This document shows positions 1-8,456 of a DNA stretch of 64,000 nt, one piece after another (position 1 is the first letter of the stretch; each line of letters starts with the position of its first letter). The stretch covers positions 1 to 64,000 of the forward strand of contig NZ_VRTY01000010.1 of the NCBI RefSeq assembly GCF_008017455.1, in the 5' to 3' direction. The translations under genes and the position numbers were made by a program. Source of the DNA: Pontibacter qinzhouensis (GTDB lineage: Bacteria; Bacteroidota; Bacteroidia; Cytophagales; Hymenobacteraceae). The notes beneath the pieces were generated by a model, which was not told the DNA's origin, did no database searches, and was given only the letters and a program-made list of their open reading frames with translations.

Positions 1-732
1 GATAACAAATACGGTTGTAAAGAATCGTTGGTAGATGCGATTCGTCGTGCTACTGATGTAATGATGGCCGGTAAAGTAGCTGTTGTTGCTGGTTACGGCG
101 ATGTGGGCAAAGGTTCTGCTGCTTCGCTTCGTGGTGCCGGTGCCCGTGTTATTGTAACCGAAATAGACCCGATTTGTGCTTTGCAAGCTGCTATGGATGG
201 TTTTGCTGTAAAGAAAATGGCAGATGCCATAAAAGAAGCCGACATTGTAGTTACTGCTACCGGCAACTACGGTATTATTGGTGAGCAGCACTTCCGCAGC
301 CTCAAAGACAAAGCCATTGTATGTAACATCGGCCACTTCGACAATGAAATTGATATGGCTTGGTTAAATGGCGCTTACGGTCATACAAAAGACACTGTTA
401 AGCCGCAAGTAGACCTCTACAACATTGATGGCAAAGACGTAATTGTGCTGGCAGAAGGCCGCCTGGTGAACCTGGGTTGCGCTACTGGTCACCCGTCTTT
501 TGTAATGTCTAACTCTTTCTCGAACCAGACACTGGCACAGATCGAACTTTGGACAAACACAGCTGCATACGAAAACAAAGTATACACACTGCCTAAGCAC
601 CTCGACGAGAAAGTTGCCCGCCTGCACCTGGCCAAGATTGGTGTTGAATTAGACGAACTTTCTGAAGAGCAAGCAGCTTACATTGGTGTAGAAGTTCAGG
701 GTCCGTTTAAGCCTGAGTACTACCGTTACTAG
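1..732 (+). CDS. ahcY: Adenosylhomocysteinase, 3' part (5' end outside window)
   Basis: The product hydrolyses S-adenosylhomocysteine to adenosine and homocysteine, keeping the methylation cycle running in the cytosol. The reading frame is open from base 1 (DNKYGCKES...), so the gene starts upstream of the window. What remains is the NAD-binding domain with the Rossmann motif [10 protein letters not shown] and the C-terminal NAD/tetramer tail ending in KPEYYRY, typical of the family. It is convergent with the response regulator gene on the other strand, and a long perfect hairpin separates the two. Only the start is missing; no disruption is seen in the visible part. Confidence 0.97.
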   Translation, partial: DNKYGCKESLVDAIRRATDVMMAGKVAVVAGYGDVGKGSAASLRGAGARVIVTEIDPICALQAAMDGFAVKKMADAIKEADIVVTATGNYGIIGEQHFRSLKDKAIVCNIGHFDNEIDMAWLNGAYGHTKDTVKPQVDLYNIDGKDVIVLAEGRLVNLGCATGHPSFVMSNSFSNQTLAQIELWTNTAAYENKVYTLPKHLDEKVARLHLAKIGVELDELSEEQAAYIGVEVQGPFKPEYYRY

Positions 733-773
733 TTTTTAAGGATACAAGACGCAGGATATAAGACGTAAGACTT

Positions 774-835
774 TTCCTGATATAAAAAGAGAAACCCGGT
801 GCAACAGCACCGGGTTTCTCTTTTTATATCAGGAA
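774..835. terminator. Bidirectional intrinsic terminator between ahcY and the response regulator gene
   Basis: The arms 774-802 and 807-835 are perfect reverse complements (29 bp) around an AACA loop, with a GC-rich top (CCCGGTGC) and A/T-rich base. It can act on both strands, as fits two convergent genes. Confidence 0.9.
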
Positions 836-892
836 TTATGCTAATGATTTAGGCCTTCAGAAGCTTTTAAACAGAAAACAGGTCAAGGGCTA
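834..892 (+). repeat. Dispersed 58-bp intergenic repeat, copy 1 (orientation A)
   Basis: This element starts AATTATGCTAATGA, has the core GGCCTTCAGAAG, and ends GGTCAAGGGCTA. It abuts the terminator stem, and its last three bases form the stop codon (TAG on the minus strand) of the response regulator gene. Nine related copies occur elsewhere in the window. Confidence 0.75.
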
Positions 893-1633
893 AATGATGT
901 TAAACCTCGACATAAGCGTTTTTTTGTAGGATTTGCCAATCGGAATGTCACCTTTGCCGAAAACAACGGAGTTTTCTTCCAGGGCCTCAATTTTATCGAG
1001 GTTGGCGATGTAGGAGCGGTGCACGCGCACAAAGTTTTGCGCCGGTAGCTTATGCTCCATGTCTTTAAGGGTAGAACTTACCAGGTATTTCTGGTCGGCA
1101 GTTACAATAAAAGAATAGTTATCGTAGGCCTCAACCCACAAAATATCGTTGTAAAGTACTTTAATAATCCGATGCTTTACTTTTACAAAGATGTAGTCGG
1201 TAGCAACCTCCTGCTCTTTATTGTTAACCGGGGCAGGTGTTTCTTCGGCTTCTTCGGCTTTGTGGTCGTGCTTGTACAAGGCAATTTCGATAGCGGAGCG
1301 CAGGCTTTTCATATCGAAGGGCTTTACCAGAAAGCCGTCGGGCTCAGTTTTTTTGGCTCTGTCTATAGTAGCTTTGTCGGCATAGGCTGTCAGGAATATA
1401 AACGGAATTTTGAATTCATTTTTAATAAGAAGGCCAATGTCTATGCCATCGGCTTTACCGCGCAGGTTTATGTCCAGCAGTACGAGGTCAGGCTTTGTCT
1501 CCCGGATCATTTCTATTGTGTCTTCGCCAGAGTCTATGGCGCACGTTTCGTAACCTAACTCTTCTAAACAAGCCGCCAGGTCTTCCGCGATAATGACCTC
1601 ATCCTCTGAAATAAGAATTTTAGGTTTTGTCAT
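890..1633 (-). CDS. LytTR-family response regulator (REC + LytTR DNA-binding domain)
   Basis: This is a 247-residue two-component response regulator. The N-terminal receiver domain (about 5-120) has the acidic pocket (E10, D11), the likely phospho-acceptor D54 in LVLLDIN, and the conserved FLTAYAD and KPFD segments that carry the switch Thr and Lys. A charged linker leads to a LytTR DNA-binding domain (about 145-247; FVRVHRSYIANLDKI is the hallmark block). It lies 35 bp downstream of the propeller histidine kinase on the same strand, so the two are very probably a cognate pair in one transcript. The target genes cannot be read from the sequence. The stop codon falls in a dispersed repeat element. 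Confidence 0.93.
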   Translation of the reverse strand: MTKPKILISEDEVIIAEDLAACLEELGYETCAIDSGEDTIEMIRETKPDLVLLDINLRGKADGIDIGLLIKNEFKIPFIFLTAYADKATIDRAKKTEPDGFLVKPFDMKSLRSAIEIALYKHDHKAEEAEETPAPVNNKEQEVATDYIFVKVKHRIIKVLYNDILWVEAYDNYSFIVTADQKYLVSSTLKDMEHKLPAQNFVRVHRSYIANLDKIEALEENSVVFGKGDIPIGKSYKKTLMSRFNII

Positions 1634-1668
1634 AACAATATGTTCTTACATGTATTTTCAAGGTAAGG

Positions 1669-4662
1669 TTATATATTAAAATACAAAGTAGATAGTGCAC
1701 CCTGCTCGTTCTGTAGCTCCAGCCTTCCGTTTAGCTTTTTTATGAGAGAGTTTACCAGGCGCAAGCCAAATGAAGTTGCGCTTTTCGGATCAAAGTCTGC
1801 TGGCAGGCCCACCCCGTTGTCTGCAATTACCAGTTTATGCGTTGAGGAGGTGTGTTGCGTTAACCGAATTTTCAGCCACCCTTTACGCTCGTTCGGGAAT
1901 GCATATTTTAACGTATTGGAAACTAGTTCGTTTACGATAAGCCCTAGTGTTATGGCTGAATCTATGTCAACTTTTAAATGCGGTATTTCCAGTTCCAGCG
2001 CTACATGTTCCGGATTAGTGCCGAAAGAAGAGTAAAGGCTCTCGCATATACCCGAAAAGTAGGTGGCCAGGTCTATTTCTGCCAGGTCTTCGTGCTGGTA
2101 GAGGCGCTCGTGCAGAATAGCCATGGAGCGTACTCTGTTGCGGAGTGCCTGCATAACCTGTATCGATTCAGGGTCCTGTATATGGCGGGTTTGCAGGTTG
2201 AGCAGGCTTATAACAATCTGCAGGTTGTTTTTTACGCGGTGGTGAATCTCCTTCAGGAGTGTTTCCTTCTCCCTGTTTTTTTCTTCGAGCAAGCGCGTGC
2301 GGTGCTTTACCCTTTGCTCCAGTAGCGAATTCTGTTTTACAAGGCTTCGCTCGCGCAACCTGATGAGTGAAATAATTGCCATTGCCACTGCCAGCAGCAG
2401 CACCCCAATAAACCATTCCCGCTTCCAGACAGGTGGGGCAACAGTAAAAGTATAGCTAGCGGGTTCTGGAGTCCAGAAGCCATCGTTGTTGCGGGCCAGC
2501 ACCTGGAACGTATAATCGCCGGGGCTCAGGCTGGCGTAGGTGGCGTAGTTGTTAGCTGTTACGCCCGACCAAGCATCCTGGTAGCCCAGCAAGCGGTACC
2601 GGTAGCGCACCTGCTCCGGGTTGGTTAACGAAATGCCCTGAAAACCAAAGGTGATGTGGTTCTGGTCGTACCGTAGCCGAAGGTCTGCCGGGAGCCCGGT
2701 TACGGTATCGGTATCGAAGCCCAGTGCCTGCCAGTCGGCGGGCTGCATAAAGAGTTCGATAGAGGTTAAGAAGGCATTTGGGTGCACATTGTTTGGGCTA
2801 AAGGTGTGATGAGCGTATTGTGTAAGGCCTTGTGCGGTGCCAAACCATACTCTTCCATCGGGTGTCTGGGTTATAGCATTCAGGCTTACCTCTCTGCCCC
2901 TGAAGCCTTCGTTAGCCGTGTAGGCTCTAAACTGTAGTTCGTGCTGCTGCTGAAAGGGAGCTAAGTTTGCTTTGAGAACACTACGCCCGGTACCTGCCCA
3001 AAGGTAGTTCTGCTTATCTACGTACAGGCTCAGAATACTTTCGTCGGCCACACCATTGGGAGCGTGGTACACACGTGGGTTTTGCAGCGTACGGTCGAGC
3101 GTGAGCAGGCCCTGGTCGTAACTCCCGAAAAACAGGTTGCCGAGCGAGTCTTCGGCCATGCTATACACATCTCTGAACTTAAATGGCTTTACCGCCTCCA
3201 CTTCCTGCCACGTGCTGCCGTTTTGCCTGAAGATGCCATTTTCGGTTGTAGCCCACATGGTTTGCCTGCTATCGAGGTGCAGGTAGTATACTTTGCCCAG
3301 CATGCGGGCCTGGTGTGCTGTAAACCTGCCGTTGCTGAACCGTGCAATGCCGTTGGCGGTTGCAAACCAGAAGGTACCCTGTTGGTCTGGTAAGCAGCTG
3401 TATACCTCGTTGGCCGGCAAGCCATGGTCGGTAGTGTAGTGTGTGGCGGTTGTAGGCGATATTTTCCAGATGCCGTGGCTGGTGCAGACCCAGGTCTCCT
3501 GGTCGCTGGCTACCCAGATGTCGTAAATGGTGGTGCCGGTGGGCCAGAGACCTCTGCGCAGCCATTGCGGCTTGTTCTGCTCCATGTAAGCGGCATGGCC
3601 ATCTTCGGTGCCGAACCAGAGTCTGCCTTGGGCATCCTGCGAGAGTGCTGTAACACGAAGTTCCTCAATCAGTCCGAAATCGAAGTAATGTGTAAACCAG
3701 GGGTTGCGGTATTGCTGTAGCCCCTGCCCATCCGTCCCGATCCAGATATTGCCTTCTGTATCGGAAATAATGGCCGTAATGTGATTGGTTTTTAGGCCGT
3801 TTTCTTTTGTGATGTGTTCAAATGCCGTTCCGTTTCCTTTTAAAACGCCTTCCTGCCTCAGGCCCAGCCATACATTATCTTCGGCATCTTGTGCAAAGCA
3901 AACTATGTCGGGTTGCGTAACAGTGGCCGGTAGCGTAACTCCCGAAAGCCTGCCTCGCGCGTAAACAGCTACTCCCATGTTAGTACCTACCCAGATGCTG
4001 CCGTCTGTGTTCTGGCTTATAAAGTTGACTTTGTTAGCTGGCAAGCTGCTGTTTTGTGTATGGAAGGAGCGTAGGCCAGAGGTGGAGCTATAGAACAGAC
4101 CAGCTGTTGCGCTGCCTGCCCAAATCTCTCCGGCAGCTGTGCAAAGCACCGCCGTGTAGGCTAGTTCCGGAAAGTTGCCTGCCTTTACAAAAGCATCTTG
4201 CTGCGTAACAAAAAGCCCTCCGTCTGTGGCTGCCCATATACGACCTGCCGTATCTTCTGCCAAACTATTAATTCTGTTAGCTCCGGGTACATCGGGCAGC
4301 TGGCGCAAACTAATTTTCTGGCCGTTATACACCATAATGCCACGCCTGGCAGTACCAATCCAGATGCGGTTACGCTTATCTTGCAACAAGGCGGTAATGT
4401 GGTTGCTGTTAAGGCCCTGCCGACGGGTAAAGGTCGTAAAGGCGGTGCCATTAAAGCGGCTCAGGCCACTGTGGGTGCCTAGCCAAAGCTGGCCTTTGTG
4501 GTCCTGCAGCAAAGCGTTTACCTGCGATTGCGGCAGGCCTTGTTCCTGCGTCCAGCTCCGGAAGTTGTACTGTTGCGCATCTACTACTACGGGGTAACCA
4601 AGCACCAGCAGCAGGCTGAGGAGCCAATTGAGGTAATGCCCTGTATAGCATTGGTTTTGCAT
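1669..4662 (-). CDS. Membrane sensor histidine kinase with periplasmic double beta-propeller and Y_Y_Y domain
   Basis: This 997-residue sensor kinase has an N-terminal signal/anchor (LNWLLSLLLVLGYPVVVDAQ). About 14 Reg_prop-type repeats of the form (L/I/V)W(I/F/A)GT..G(L/I) follow, enough for two seven-bladed propellers (about 30-610). A Y_Y_Y domain comes next (YRYRLLGYQDAW through RNNDGFW, about 660-740), then a single transmembrane helix (about 751-768) and a short coiled coil. The HisKA_2-type dimerisation block EIHHRVKNNLQ (likely phospho-His 808) and an HATPase domain (NELVSN near 911, DNGVGLP, FGLRLVNSL) complete it. It lacks the AraC-type output domain of hybrid systems and instead has a separate LytTR partner downstream. 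No SusCD or glycan-degradation genes lie nearby, so the ligand is open. Confidence 0.93.
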   Translation of the reverse strand: MQNQCYTGHYLNWLLSLLLVLGYPVVVDAQQYNFRSWTQEQGLPQSQVNALLQDHKGQLWLGTHSGLSRFNGTAFTTFTRRQGLNSNHITALLQDKRNRIWIGTARRGIMVYNGQKISLRQLPDVPGANRINSLAEDTAGRIWAATDGGLFVTQQDAFVKAGNFPELAYTAVLCTAAGEIWAGSATAGLFYSSTSGLRSFHTQNSSLPANKVNFISQNTDGSIWVGTNMGVAVYARGRLSGVTLPATVTQPDIVCFAQDAEDNVWLGLRQEGVLKGNGTAFEHITKENGLKTNHITAIISDTEGNIWIGTDGQGLQQYRNPWFTHYFDFGLIEELRVTALSQDAQGRLWFGTEDGHAAYMEQNKPQWLRRGLWPTGTTIYDIWVASDQETWVCTSHGIWKISPTTATHYTTDHGLPANEVYSCLPDQQGTFWFATANGIARFSNGRFTAHQARMLGKVYYLHLDSRQTMWATTENGIFRQNGSTWQEVEAVKPFKFRDVYSMAEDSLGNLFFGSYDQGLLTLDRTLQNPRVYHAPNGVADESILSLYVDKQNYLWAGTGRSVLKANLAPFQQQHELQFRAYTANEGFRGREVSLNAITQTPDGRVWFGTAQGLTQYAHHTFSPNNVHPNAFLTSIELFMQPADWQALGFDTDTVTGLPADLRLRYDQNHITFGFQGISLTNPEQVRYRYRLLGYQDAWSGVTANNYATYASLSPGDYTFQVLARNNDGFWTPEPASYTFTVAPPVWKREWFIGVLLLAVAMAIISLIRLRERSLVKQNSLLEQRVKHRTRLLEEKNREKETLLKEIHHRVKNNLQIVISLLNLQTRHIQDPESIQVMQALRNRVRSMAILHERLYQHEDLAEIDLATYFSGICESLYSSFGTNPEHVALELEIPHLKVDIDSAITLGLIVNELVSNTLKYAFPNERKGWLKIRLTQHTSSTHKLVIADNGVGLPADFDPKSATSFGLRLVNSLIKKLNGRLELQNEQGALSTLYFNI

Positions 4663-5112
4663 TCTGTAGAATTAAAATGTGATTTATCTAAAGTACGAGT
4701 TTTCAGGATAATGTTTAGCATATATGTTAATCTACTTATATAGACAGCGACAGTACTTCCTGGAAATAGTTTTACGAAAATACAAAAGAGGAAAAGTTTT
4801 GTGTCGTGATACTTATGTCCTGTTTTTAGGAGAGATACAATTTCAATTTCTGATAAGTTATGACGCAGTCTATATACTCTTGCAATTTATAAAAGCTGAC
4901 AGTAACAGAAAAGAAGCATAGCAAAGGGTACAGAAACCGAATACTGGCTAATGAGTGGAGAACCCTGTGGGTACTAAGAGTTAAGGATTAAACTAAACTT
5001 TTTCTGGTATCTTTTTCTTGCTTATAGCGGCTTTACCACAGCTTCTGGGCGCTTTAAGCCTTTGCAAACGGTAGTAGCTCTTCATGCATGAACGTAGGCT
5101 GTTTCTAGGTAG

Positions 5113-5170
5113 ACCCTTGGTGAACTTTTAGCTAAAATCCTTTTGGAGGCAGTTTTTATTAGCATAATTT
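5113..5170 (-). repeat. Dispersed 58-bp intergenic repeat, copy 2 (orientation B)
   Basis: Read on the plus strand it begins ACCCTTGGTGAAC, carries the core ATCCTTTTGGAGGC, and ends with TTATTAGCATAATTT. It is the reverse orientation of copy 1. Confidence 0.75.
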
Positions 5171-5324
5171 GAAATGCAAGGTGCCATATTCGGTAACATC
5201 CGGATACAGATGAAATTTTTTATTTTTTTTCTGAACCAGTGTAACCTTGGCTATTGTGGCTCCGTATAAAAGAACGGCTAAAAGTTGAAGATTAATTTAT
5301 TTAAGTAGATTCATTTTCAAAAAT

Positions 5325-5360
5325 AAAAAAAGTCTCTCTGGAAACGGAGGGACTTTTTTG
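5325..5360. terminator. Intrinsic terminator-like hairpin with no assigned gene
   Basis: The A7-GTCTCTCT arm pairs with GGAGGGAC-T6 (about 14 bp including two G-U pairs) around a GGAAAC loop. It is followed by a T-rich run on the plus strand and could act in either direction. Confidence 0.6.
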
Positions 5361-5584
5361 TTTATATCCCTGCCGTTCGAAATAAGGTAATTATAACTCT
5401 CTTACAGGTTAGGATACAGCTCTTAACAATTGGTAGAAACGGGCAGAATTTGTTCCTTTGCTCTAAAACCATCATCTTAGGTTGCTTTACCTGCAGGTCT
5501 GGTGTGGCCGTTTTATGTTTTAGCGGGCCATCTAACACCTTCGTAATGTACTGTCAGATTATGGTAAAAAAGCCTGTTATCAGC

Positions 5585-6346
5585 ATGAATAGAAAGCTAT
5601 CAGTAGTCATTATAACTTATAACGAAGAAGAGAGCATCGGGCGTTGTCTTGAATCGGTGGCAGGTATAGCAGATGAGATTGTGGTGGTCGATTCTTTTTC
5701 TACAGACAGAACAAAAGAGATTTGCGAGGCGCATGGTGTTACTTTTTCTGCTAACCCTTTTAAAGGCCACATAGAACAGAAGAATTACGCTTTGAACCTG
5801 GCTAGCCACGATTATGTGCTCTCGCTTGATGCCGATGAAGCGCTGACTCCTGAACTGCGCCAGGCAGTGGCAGCAGCCAAAGCCAACTGGACTGCAGATG
5901 CCTACAAACTGGCACGCCTTACCAACTACTGCGGCAGCTGGATAAAACACGGCGGCTGGTACCCCGACTGGAAAGTAAGACTCTTTGATAAACGAAAAGC
6001 GCATTGGGGCGGCCAAAACCCACACGACCGGATAATTTTAACCGGAGAGGCTACCTTAGGAGTTTTAAAAGGCGATTTGCTGCACTACTCTTATTTCAGT
6101 ATAAAGCAACATCTGGATCAGGTTAACTTTTTTACGGAAATAGCCTATCAGGAAATGAGGAGCAGAAATAAAAGTACTTCAGTTATGGCTTTGCTCCTGA
6201 AGCCTCCCTTTAAATTTATAAAGATGTATTTTATTCAGTTGGGTTTCCTGGATGGTTTTGCCGGATTCTGTATAGCTGTTATCTCGTCTTATGCGGTGTT
6301 TGTGAAGTACGCAAAGCTTTATCTTTTTAACAAGAACAGAGCCTGA
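5585..6346 (+). CDS. Family 2 glycosyltransferase, WaaE/KdtX-like
   Basis: This is a predicted inverting GT-A glycosyltransferase that probably adds a sugar to lipopolysaccharide core. The start at 5585 gives MNRKLSVVIITYNEEE, which puts the GT2 nucleotide-binding strand at the N-terminus. In-frame starts at 5561 and 5450 only add non-conserved residues. Other motifs are DEIVVVDSFSTDRT, the metal-binding LDADEAL, and HGGWYPDWKVRLFDK, characteristic of the WaaE/KdtX subgroup. A hydrophobic C-terminal stretch suggests membrane association. The stop overlaps the next start by one base (TGATG), so it is coupled to the GT9 gene. Donor and acceptor are not predictable here. Confidence 0.88.
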   Translation: MNRKLSVVIITYNEEESIGRCLESVAGIADEIVVVDSFSTDRTKEICEAHGVTFSANPFKGHIEQKNYALNLASHDYVLSLDADEALTPELRQAVAAAKANWTADAYKLARLTNYCGSWIKHGGWYPDWKVRLFDKRKAHWGGQNPHDRIILTGEATLGVLKGDLLHYSYFSIKQHLDQVNFFTEIAYQEMRSRNKSTSVMALLLKPPFKFIKMYFIQLGFLDGFAGFCIAVISSYAVFVKYAKLYLFNKNRA

Positions 6347-7392
6347 TGAAGACAATTCTTATAAGCAGGCCAGATGCAATTGGTGATGTGGTGCTCACGT
6401 TACCTATGTGCGGTTGGCTGAAGCATGTGCTCCCGGGCTGCCGTATTATTTTTCTGGGCTCAACCTACACGGCTCCTGTAGTTGCCTGCTGCGAACATGT
6501 AGATAGTTTTATAAATGCCGATACACTGCTTGCCCTGCCATACCAGGAGCAGGTAAATTTCCTGAAGGCGCAGTCTGTTGATATTATACTGCATGTGCTG
6601 CCACACAAAGCTATTGCCAGGCTGGCATACAAAGCCAGAATTCCGCTGCGTGTAGGTACCCGCAACAGGTGGTTTCATTGGCGCACCTGCAATAAATTAG
6701 TAGCCCTGAGTCGTAAAAACTCCGACTTACACGAAAGCCAGTTGAACCTGCAACTACTCCAGGGAATTGGCATAAACCATTTCCCGGCCTTTGCAGAGAT
6801 GCACCGCTATACAGGCTTTACCAGAGTTGCTCCCTTACCTGCCTGGGCACAGGAGCTGTTAAATCAGAAGCAGCCAGGAAAGTTGAATATTATTCTGCAC
6901 CCTAAATCGAGAGGCAGCGCCCGCGAGTGGAGTTTGCAGCACTATGGCGCGTTGGCCCGCCTGCTGCACGGGCAGGGCCACCAGGTGTTTGTAACCGGAA
7001 CTGCCAAAGAGGGCGATTTAATAAGAGATTGGCTGCAAGAGCACTCAGAGTTCGTATTAGATATGACAGGCCGTTTCGAGTTAGCTGAATTTATAAGTTT
7101 TACAAGCGCAGCAGATGGTATAGTGGCAGCCAGCACCGGCTCGCTGCACCTGGTGGCAGTAGCAGGGGGAAATGCCCTGGGAATTTATGTGCCTATGCGG
7201 CCCCTACACCCTGGGCGTTGGGCTCCAATTGGGGAACATGCCGATTTTCTGGTAAAGCCAATAGACTGCAACGCCTGCCGGAAAGCACCCGCAACCTGCA
7301 GCTGCATAAACGAAGTAAGTCCGGATATGGCTCTGGGCCGTATATTAAACTGGAGACCTCCTGCAAAACAGGATATAGAGAAACCTGTATAG
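6346..7392 (+). CDS. Family 9 glycosyltransferase (heptosyltransferase-like)
   Basis: This 348-residue GT-B enzyme belongs to the ADP-heptose:LPS heptosyltransferase family. The N-terminal block ILISRPDAIGDVVLTLP is the family signature. The C-terminal donor-binding half has HPKSRGSAREWSL and the late AASTGSLHLVAVAG motif. A cysteine cluster near the C-terminus (CNACRKAPATCSC) could bind metal. It is translationally coupled to the preceding GT2 gene, so both probably act on the same envelope glycan. The exact sugar is uncertain, since GT9 enzymes in Bacteroidota often act outside a classical heptose core. Confidence 0.9.
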   Translation: MKTILISRPDAIGDVVLTLPMCGWLKHVLPGCRIIFLGSTYTAPVVACCEHVDSFINADTLLALPYQEQVNFLKAQSVDIILHVLPHKAIARLAYKARIPLRVGTRNRWFHWRTCNKLVALSRKNSDLHESQLNLQLLQGIGINHFPAFAEMHRYTGFTRVAPLPAWAQELLNQKQPGKLNIILHPKSRGSAREWSLQHYGALARLLHGQGHQVFVTGTAKEGDLIRDWLQEHSEFVLDMTGRFELAEFISFTSAADGIVAASTGSLHLVAVAGGNALGIYVPMRPLHPGRWAPIGEHADFLVKPIDCNACRKAPATCSCINEVSPDMALGRILNWRPPAKQDIEKPV

Positions 7393-7484
7393 AGTTATAG
7401 CCACAACAGGTAACTTTTTTACGCCAATTTTGTATGTAGTCCTATATAGTTGCCCTTTGTTAAGGATAAATAAAGATAGGGGCC

Positions 7485-7492
7485 TATCTTTG
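7485..7492 (+). promoter_or_regulatory. Candidate -7 element for the ECF sigma operon
   Basis: TATCTTTG matches the Bacteroidota -7 consensus TAnnTTTG and lies 49 bp before the sigma factor ATG. A TTTG at 7456-7459 could be the -33 box, but its 25-bp spacing is longer than usual. Confidence 0.6.
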
Positions 7493-7541
7493 TGACATTA
7501 GACAGGCCTGATTCACTTTCGTAAGTACAAACTCCAATTAA

Positions 7542-8135
7542 ATGAGCGAGCAAACAGGTAAACAACTTAGTAAAGAGGAAAAAGATGCACGGTTTGAGGC
7601 CGAGCTACTTCCTGTACTGGCCCCTCTGTACAACTTTGCCTACAGACTGACCTTAGATGAAGATGATGCCAACGATCTGGTACAGGAAACATATCTTAAG
7701 GCATATCGCTTTTTTGATTACTTCGAACAAGGAACTAATGCAAAAGCATGGCTGTTCCGAATCCTGAAGAACTCCTTCATAAACGAGTTCAGGAAAAAAA
7801 GCAAACAACCCGCTAAAGTAGACTATAGCGAGGTAGAAGGGTATTACAACACCGACGACGTAGAGGGAGAGGGAGGCGTTGCCACCACCACCGATATGCG
7901 CACCGAAAGCGTGCAGGACCTGATTGGAGACGAAGTGGCAAGCGCCTTGAATGCATTGCCTGTCGATTTCAGAACTGTCATAATCTTGTGCGACCTGGAA
8001 GGATTTACTTACGAGGAAATGGCCAAGATTTTAGACATACCGATAGGAACGGTCCGATCGAGGCTGCACCGCGCCAGAAACTCCCTGAAAGAGAAGTTGG
8101 AAGAGTATGCAAAAAGCATGGGATATAACAGTTAA
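7542..8135 (+). CDS. ECF-type RNA polymerase sigma factor
   Basis: This 197-residue sigma-70 family factor has only regions 2 and 4. Region 2 includes LYNFAYRLTLDEDDANDLVQET and the -10 recognition helix around AKAWLFRILKNSFINEFRK. An acidic Gly/Glu-rich linker of about 40 residues follows. Region 4 has ALNALPVDFRTVIILCDLEG and the helix-turn-helix TYEEMAKILDIPIGTVRSRL. A small protein with a zinc anti-sigma motif starts 31 bp downstream and is the likely antagonist. gmk and nadD follow closely, so stress-responsive transcription might extend into them. The regulon is unknown. Confidence 0.94.
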   Translation: MSEQTGKQLSKEEKDARFEAELLPVLAPLYNFAYRLTLDEDDANDLVQETYLKAYRFFDYFEQGTNAKAWLFRILKNSFINEFRKKSKQPAKVDYSEVEGYYNTDDVEGEGGVATTTDMRTESVQDLIGDEVASALNALPVDFRTVIILCDLEGFTYEEMAKILDIPIGTVRSRLHRARNSLKEKLEEYAKSMGYNS

Positions 8136-8166
8136 TCACAAAAAGTATTAAGAGTTTGAAGTTAAG

Positions 8167-8448
8167 ATGGAAACAGAATTTACAGAAGCGTATCAGAGAA
8201 CGTCTGCGGAAGGCAGGGAGACAGAGTGTGAGAAGGTAGCTAATATCTTAGACCTGGTAATAGATGGAGAAGCCAGTACTGATGAGCAGCATTTTTTTAA
8301 TTCTCATATTGAGGAGTGCGTGTCCTGCTTCGAAAGCCATCAAAAGCAAAAGCTTCTGAAAAGCATAATCAGTGGCCATTTAAAGCGTGTTATTGTTCCC
8401 GATCGACTCGCTACATCTATAAAGGCTAGAATCCAAGAAACCGTATAA
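8167..8448 (+). CDS. Small zinc-binding anti-sigma factor (ZAS/RsrA-like)
   Basis: This is a 93-residue soluble protein with no transmembrane segment. It carries Cys21, His47, Cys51 and Cys54, i.e. C-x25-H-x3-C-x2-C. From memory, that equals the ligand spacing of the redox-sensing anti-sigma factor RsrA (C11, H37, C41, C44). In that family the zinc site holds the sigma factor until oxidation releases it. The gene directly follows the ECF sigma gene, which supports an anti-sigma role. Redox sensing is inferred from the cysteine pattern alone. Its stop lies 8 bp before gmk. Confidence 0.85.
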   Translation: METEFTEAYQRTSAEGRETECEKVANILDLVIDGEASTDEQHFFNSHIEECVSCFESHQKQKLLKSIISGHLKRVIVPDRLATSIKARIQETV

Positions 8449-8456
8449 CACCCCTG

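Larger units (their letters stand above)
4663..5584. other. Long AT-rich intergenic region between divergent genes
   Basis: About 920 bp separate the histidine kinase start from the glycosyltransferase start. I find no convincing protein gene. It contains one dispersed repeat copy (5113-5170) and one terminator-like hairpin (5325-5360). The hairpin has no annotated gene feeding into it, so a small RNA or a decayed gene upstream is possible. I did not find a consensus promoter for either flanking gene. A one-mismatch -7 element lies about 130 bp before the glycosyltransferase gene. Confidence 0.6.

Noticed and set aside
4724-4921. 65-codon plus-strand ORF after the kinase gene
   Set aside because: No recognisable domain, no promoter or start signal, and composition like random AT-rich sequence.
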